Origin: Rhododendron vialii
Lineage: Eukaryota; Streptophyta; Magnoliopsida; Ericales; Ericaceae
Length of the DNA stretch: 64,000 nt
NCBI RefSeq assembly: GCF_030253575.1
Contig: NC_080569.1
Location: 27,587,501 to 27,651,500, forward strand
Direction: 5' to 3'
Position numbers and translations under genes: made by a program. Positions 59,430 to 64,000 of the stretch are shown here, piece by piece; the first letter of the stretch is position 1, and every line of letters begins with the position of its first letter. The notes beneath the pieces are model-generated. The model saw only the letters and a program-made list of their open reading frames with translations. It had not been told where the DNA came from and did no database searches.

Positions 59430-60340
59430 AACTATTTTAACAATCGAAGCCGTTGATTTTGTTGTGCTTATTGATTAAGTCATTAGCGTAAAAATTTGAC
59501 TCGAACAAGTTTAGAAAGCTCCTTGATTGGGACACAATTTGTTTTTTGGATGATAGTTATCGTTCGATCAAATGTGTAACGATACCCGATCAACTTCATA
59601 TTCTTGATAGGATTGAAAAATTGCGTAATATGTAAAAGATAGACAGTTCAGATCGAAAAATAAAGACTCCGGTGGGGTCGGGTCTTACAATCTAATACTT
59701 TAATAACTAGGGATGCATCAAATGTTGCCCAATCAGATGGTCGCCAATATTTGGTGATCTCCGATTTTTGTGACAACGACGGAATGAGTGAGACGTGAAA
59801 TCCTAACGGTTTGGATCGACCACTGTACAAATTGAGTTGGTAACGACCTTTAAATTCTATATATTCAATGTAACTGTTAACAAACTAAGTTTTGTGCTTT
59901 ACTTGAACATATGATAGCCATTCGATCGTGACACGATTACAACGATCCAAACCGTTGATTTTGTTTTCCTTGTTGATTATATCATTATCGTAAAAATCTG
60001 TCTCGATCGGGTTTCGAAAGCTTCTTTATTGAGACACAATTTCATTAAGTTAATGAGTTTTTTTGTTAAATCAAGTGTGTAGCAATGCCTGATTTACTTC
60101 GTTTTGGGTACGAATGATGCACTCCAAGATATGTAAAAGATGGACGATTCTGATCGGAAAAAAAACTCAAGTAGGGTCAGGTATTGCAATCTAATACTAT
60201 AATGTCTCGGGATGAATTAAATGTGGTCCAATCAGGCGGTCACCGATATCAGATGATCTTCGATTTTGGTGATAATGATGGAATCAGTGAGACGTGAAAT
60301 TCTAATGGTTCAGATCGATCATTACCAAAATATAATTGAC
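59430..60340. repeat. Duplicated ~450-bp module in CACTA element B
   Basis: Halves 59430-59870 and 59890-60340 share ccgttgattttgtt, tcgtaaaaat, atgtaaaagat, gggtc(a)ggt, tctaatact and gagacgtgaaat in order. The same words, in the same order, are recognisable in the duplicated module of element A (1035-1835). Confidence 0.65.
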
Positions 60341-60560
60341 TAATTAATTTTAGAATTTGTTCGTACTATGCGATATGAGGATGCTTAATTATTTGACTAA
60401 TTCCCAAAATAATTTAAATCCCAACGCTCTCGAAACAAATGGCGCTGAAACGAAAATCTCAAAACCCTTGAGCTGAAACGAAATCCCCAAAATGAAAATC
60501 TCAAAACCCGCTGAAACGAAATCCTCCAAAATGAAATTCCGATATCCCTAGCAATTAGTC

Positions 60561-60562
<2 letters not shown>

Positions 60563-60593
<31 letters not shown>

Positions 60594-60925
60594 GTCGACG
60601 CAAGGGTTAGGGTTTGCTGCTGTTCGAGCTGAGACAGCTTCTCTCTCTTCTCTATCTCGACGCACCACCGGTCCACCATCGACGACCACCCCAACACTGC
60701 CCCACCACCACCGACGCATTACCACCACGATCTCCTCTCTTCTCTCTCCTCCATCTCACACACTGTCCACTCATCGCATCACCACAGACAAGCAACCCCA
60801 AACCCGTCCCTACCACCACCGACGGGCAACCCTAAACCAGACCCTACCACCACCGACGCACCCCACCATCTCTTCTCTCTCACAGGTATCTCTCTCACTT
60901 CCCTCTCCACTAATCTACATTTAAT
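60563..60925 (+). other. CT repeat and leader-like segment in CACTA element B
   Basis: A (CT)14 run (60563-60591) precedes an ATG at 60592 and a 110-codon frame of Ser, Thr, Pro and His made of short repeats (ccaccaccgacg). No family similarity. It resembles an untranslated leader more than a protein. Position and type match 2225-2500 in element A. Confidence 0.35.
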
Positions 60926-62530
60926 TCTTTCACTAATGTGCACACACGAGAAAATTAGGGTTTTTTCTTCTTTTTTTTTTCAAATTTCATAAAATTGGGA
61001 TTTTTAATTTGGGTTTTTTATTCTGATAGTAGTGGTTGTGAACCTATTGAATAACTTTTGGTGGTCGATTCTGTTATTTAAAATATTTCGATTCTTCTGG
61101 CTGTCGATTTGTTGATGGTAGTTGTTGTAGATGTTATCGTTTCTTTTGGTTGGAGACATGTCATCTTAACGAGTTAACCTTCTGTTTCTTACTCTCTCAC
61201 TCTCTCAACTGGAAAGGCATTTACACAGTTTGTTAATTGTGAAGCAATTGAATAGAATAGTCTGAGAATAAATGAACTAAATGCTCTAAGCAAATATTAA
61301 TAGGCCATCCAGTGATATTAATGATGCTAGGCGTGCATCCTCAGCAGCAGCAACAAATATTGTAAAAGCATACGGTTTCTGCACAAGGGAAGCTACCTTT
61401 GTTGAAATGCATTGCTGGCTGTTTGAAATTGGGTGTTGTGTTTATAGTGCATATTAAAAATCTCTTTGCTTATTGTAGCTTTGTTTGAAATTGTTATGAT
61501 TTTTGGCAATGGAGTCCTGACACCCATAGGTGTGGTATGGAAATTCTCTACAGTTAGTGCTAGAGCTTTACTGAAATAGCGAGCACCAATGTTAGGCACT
61601 TACCTATTAGCTTTTGTTTTTTTTTAAATGTTTGGAAAAAGCATTCAATTTTGTATTTCAATGAAGATATAGCCTTCAATTTCTAGCCTCTTTTTTGAAA
61701 GAAACTAAGAAATTTTGTTAATTTGTGTTAGTCTCCCTATGAAGTTTGGTATTATTTTCTTATTGTTTGATATACATCTCTCGTCCTTATCTATTGTACT
61801 TGATTCTCTTCAGTTAGTCTATTGTGTTCCTTTCTTTTGTGTTGAATGCTCGTGGTCTCTTTTTTTCCCCTAATACAACAATATAATTGCTCGAACGTTT
61901 TTGGCTTGTTGCTCGTCAATTGGAATGCGTAGTTTTACTTTGCAAGGCTTTTTTGTAGCAGTTTGATCTAGAAGAGCTTCCGAGTAAGCCGGTTGAGAAG
62001 GAAGCAAGTTATGGTCATTAGTCCCATACACTAGCTGTATACACGGTTTTTCTCTAGACTCTTCTTCTACACTGCTGTACAGTCCATTGAAAGAACAAAC
62101 ATGTTAAAATCTTGAAGGAAAAAAAGATTAATAAAAAAGATTAGACCACTATTTATACCAATGGTTAAATCAACATTTACAAAAACTCAATGCTATGATG
62201 CTCATGTAAGTTCTAAAAGCAGAGAATGTGAGAGATTTATTTGTTGTTGAATAGGAAAAGATAACTCGTGGTAAGAGACGGTTGTAATGGCCCCTTTGAT
62301 CAGGCTTCTCCACACGCACATCAAAAATCATCGCACGCAAGTCATGAGACTCATGATATTGAATGTTCTAATGGAGGTACATTCTTACACTGTACATGAA
62401 CTAAATTTACTTAGTTGGAAATGTGTGCTACAATCTATAAACTTCTTATGTCATTTTCATATAAACTTAGTTTTTTTTTTATTATTCAAAATCTTGCCCA
62501 ACAAGGCTACACAGGAGGAACTACCTCATT
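60926..62530. other. Intron-like DNA, no gene seen
   Basis: T-rich sequence resembling introns. No supported exon. Confidence 0.4.
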
Positions 62531-62559
62531 AGCTAAAACAGAAGCAACAAAAGAAGGGG

Positions 62560-62943
62560 GATTAGCCACCCAATTAACAGGAAAGACACTGGAATTAGAA
62601 AAATGGCTTGAATTTCCTTATTTGAAATCACCAACCTTAACTTATCCTTGTTCCATGCTCCTCTATCCTTGTCAATAGCATCAGCCACCCACTCAATATC
62701 ACACCCATCAGGTTTAGGAGACATCAACTTGAACCCAAGAAGAGAAGGAACCCATTTATCTTCCCAAAATCTAATACCCTTCCCACTCTGAACCTGCCTC
62801 CTCAAAGCTTTCATCAAAGTGTCCCTACCATGTAGCAAGCTCAACCAAACCCAGGAAACCCTACTACCCCTTGCAGCTTCTAAGAAAGAGGAATTTGGAA
62901 AATATAACTTAGTTGGAAATAACTTTTTGGGTCTTACTGTCAT
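62560..62943 (-). pseudogene. LINE (non-LTR) polyprotein fragment
   Basis: The minus strand reads FPNSSFLEAARGSRVSWVWL, then LLHGRDTLMKALRRQV, then GKGIRFWEDKWVPSL, the conserved region between reverse transcriptase and the zinc-binding domain of plant L1-type elements. It is short and without flanking domains; a dead fragment. Confidence 0.8.
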
Positions 62944-63009
62944 TTAGTGTTTGTATGAAAAGAATGGCAGTCAAGTCTCAGAAAATTTTGAGCAGTCTGC
63001 ATCTATGTA

Positions 63010-63200
63010 GGCTATAGTACGGACACGGATACGAATATAGACACGGATACAGGACACGAAAATTCTAAAAAAATAGGAACATGGACACGGCGGGGGACAC
63101 GCCATGTGTTCCCGACGTGTCCCCTATCAAAAATATAAAACTTATCGGACACGCCACGTGGTGTGTCCAATACGTATTTGGACATGTCCCCGTCGTAACC
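63010..63200. repeat. Degenerate gacacgg/gtgtccc repeat
   Basis: Short drifting units of ggacacggatac pass into an inverted part with ggacacgccacgtg and gtgtgtcc. Comparable in type to 4310-4480. Open frames here are by-products. Confidence 0.5.
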
Positions 63201-63287
63201 ATTCGGAATGCATACTGATATGACGATGGTCTCCGTCCGTAACCATTCTGCTGAGAGCATACCTATTTCCAATGTCTTAAGGTGGGG

Positions 63288-63605
63288 AAAATGCCAAGAC
63301 TACTTGATTTTTCTGGGTGAAACTGCCCTTGGTGATGGATTCCGGGCCTTTCTGTATTTTCTTGGTCTAGCATATTGTTTCGTTGGATTATCAGCTATAA
63401 CTGCGTGGTTCTTCCGATCTATGGAAACTGTTGTTAAGCATAGTCGGAATGATCCTTTGACAAATAGCGAGGTTGTTAGACTAGAAAAGGCGTGGAATTA
63501 CACAATTGCCGACACCACTCTGTTGGCGTTTGAACTAGCTTCCCCCAAATCTCTCTGGCTACCATTGATGCCATACGAAACCTTGGGAACTTGTATGCTG
63601 GAGGT
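63288..63605 (+). pseudogene. MHX: Exon fragment of Mg2+/H+ exchanger MHX, frameshifted
   Basis: MHX is a vacuolar-membrane antiporter of the cation/Ca2+ exchanger superfamily that moves Mg2+ and Zn2+ against protons. The plus strand reads CQDYLIFLGETALGDGFRAF, then LAYCFVGLSAITAWFFRSME, then WNYTIADTTLLAF, matching the first transmembrane region of plant MHX as I know it. Near 63532 one base is missing; the continuation ([20 protein letters not shown]) is in the next frame and ends at a donor-like ggag|gtttgt. About four residues after KHSR are also absent. Later exons are not seen before the window ends. It is a broken partial copy, possibly captured by CACTA element B; an assembly error at the frameshift is the alternative. 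Confidence 0.75.
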
Positions 63606-64000
63606 TTGTTATTTCATTCTTGCTCTCGCTTTATTGATTTGATAGTCAAGCATAGAGATGAATTTTGCTTGTCTGCTTGGTGTAAAATTGGAAACATGTG
63701 CTTGAGTTGTTGTACTACTTGTGATTGCCATTGTGCTTATGTTATCTCTAGGGCAGCTGAGTTTTCTATTGTCCTCAAACTTAAATAGCAGTAGTGTAAT
63801 GATGATATTAATCTGTCCAATTGTTTTTGTTACTTCACTTGTAATATTGAAGCATAGTTAGTGAAGATTTGAAATGATTAAACCACTTACTATCTTTTAT
63901 TGATGCAAAACTACTTGTCTACATGTCATGGTCATGTAATCATGTTAGCTTGGTTCTTATTCTTCGTCAATTACATTGCAGGTAATAGGACAGTCTAGTT
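63606..64000 (+). other. Probable MHX intron sequence
   Basis: T-rich sequence following the donor. A ttgcag near 63980 could be the next acceptor, but the few bases after it do not clearly match MHX. Confidence 0.35.

Larger units (their letters stand above)
59096..64000 (+). mobile_element. CACTA element B, left end at 59096, right end outside window
   Basis: The terminus reads TACTACAAGAAACTTGAGAT, one base from CACTACAAGAAA. Subterminal repeats (agcgctttttctaccg / aaaaaagcgctg) occupy 59115-59320. Inside are a duplicated module shared with element A, a CT-rich leader-like segment, a LINE fragment and an exon of MHX. The last two may be cargo or may lie beyond an unseen right end, so the extent to 64000 is an inference. 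Confidence 0.6.

Noticed and set aside
60592..60924. 110-codon Ser/Thr/Pro/His frame as a gene
   Set aside because: Made of short repeats after a CT run; looks like leader sequence, no family match.

Overview
The window is nuclear DNA from a flowering plant, probably a eudicot. It is AT-rich, has GT-AG introns, and is dominated by CACTA, Stowaway, Mutator-like and hAT DNA transposons and by Ty1/copia and Ty3/gypsy LTR elements. The species cannot be named from the sequence. There are no bacterial features, no CRISPR and no rRNA. Very few of the long open frames are real genes.

The only plausible functional genes are two glutamate-receptor-like (GLR) channel genes on the minus strand: copy 1 (exons between 8456 and 13519) and copy 5 (exons between 44215 and 47500). 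Each reads through four exons with good splice sites. Each predicts a short receptor (507 and 481 residues) in which a signal peptide runs straight into the S1 half of the ligand-binding domain. The large amino-terminal domain of ordinary plant GLRs is absent. Three more copies lie between them and are decayed: copy 2 (18051-19481), copy 3 (21550-21999) and copy 4 (25262-26308). The copies share flanking sequence, so the locus grew by repeated segmental duplication and was then broken up by transposons. Comparing copies 1 and 5 gives empty sites that date several insertions.

Layout. 1-7606: a CACTA element with subterminal repeats and captured gene pieces, including an RRM exon; its left end is outside the window. 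7607-16000: GLR unit 1. 16640-26308: decayed units 2 to 4, with SINE, MITE, solo-LTR and tandem-repeat insertions. 26309-40187: an island of truncated LTR elements: a Tat/Ogre-like element with a decayed gag-protease frame, a minus-strand gypsy element with a tRNA-Asp-type primer site, and a chromovirus-like pol with 3' LTR. 40188-51700: GLR unit 5, with a rearranged copia element, a 1.3 kb Mutator-like element and foldback MITEs. 52000-58147: MITEs, a hAT-like element and a duplicated 530-bp block. 58148-64000: two CACTA left ends; the second carries a LINE fragment and a broken exon of the vacuolar Mg2+/H+ exchanger MHX.

The GLR genes would make ligand-gated cation channels of the plasma membrane or endomembranes. 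Everything else is transposon machinery, mostly dead, or captured gene debris. The strongest leads are the domain-lacking GLR type, an in-frame 84-bp duplication in the ligand-binding domain of copy 1, and two CACTA elements that share an internal duplicated module and carry different host gene pieces.
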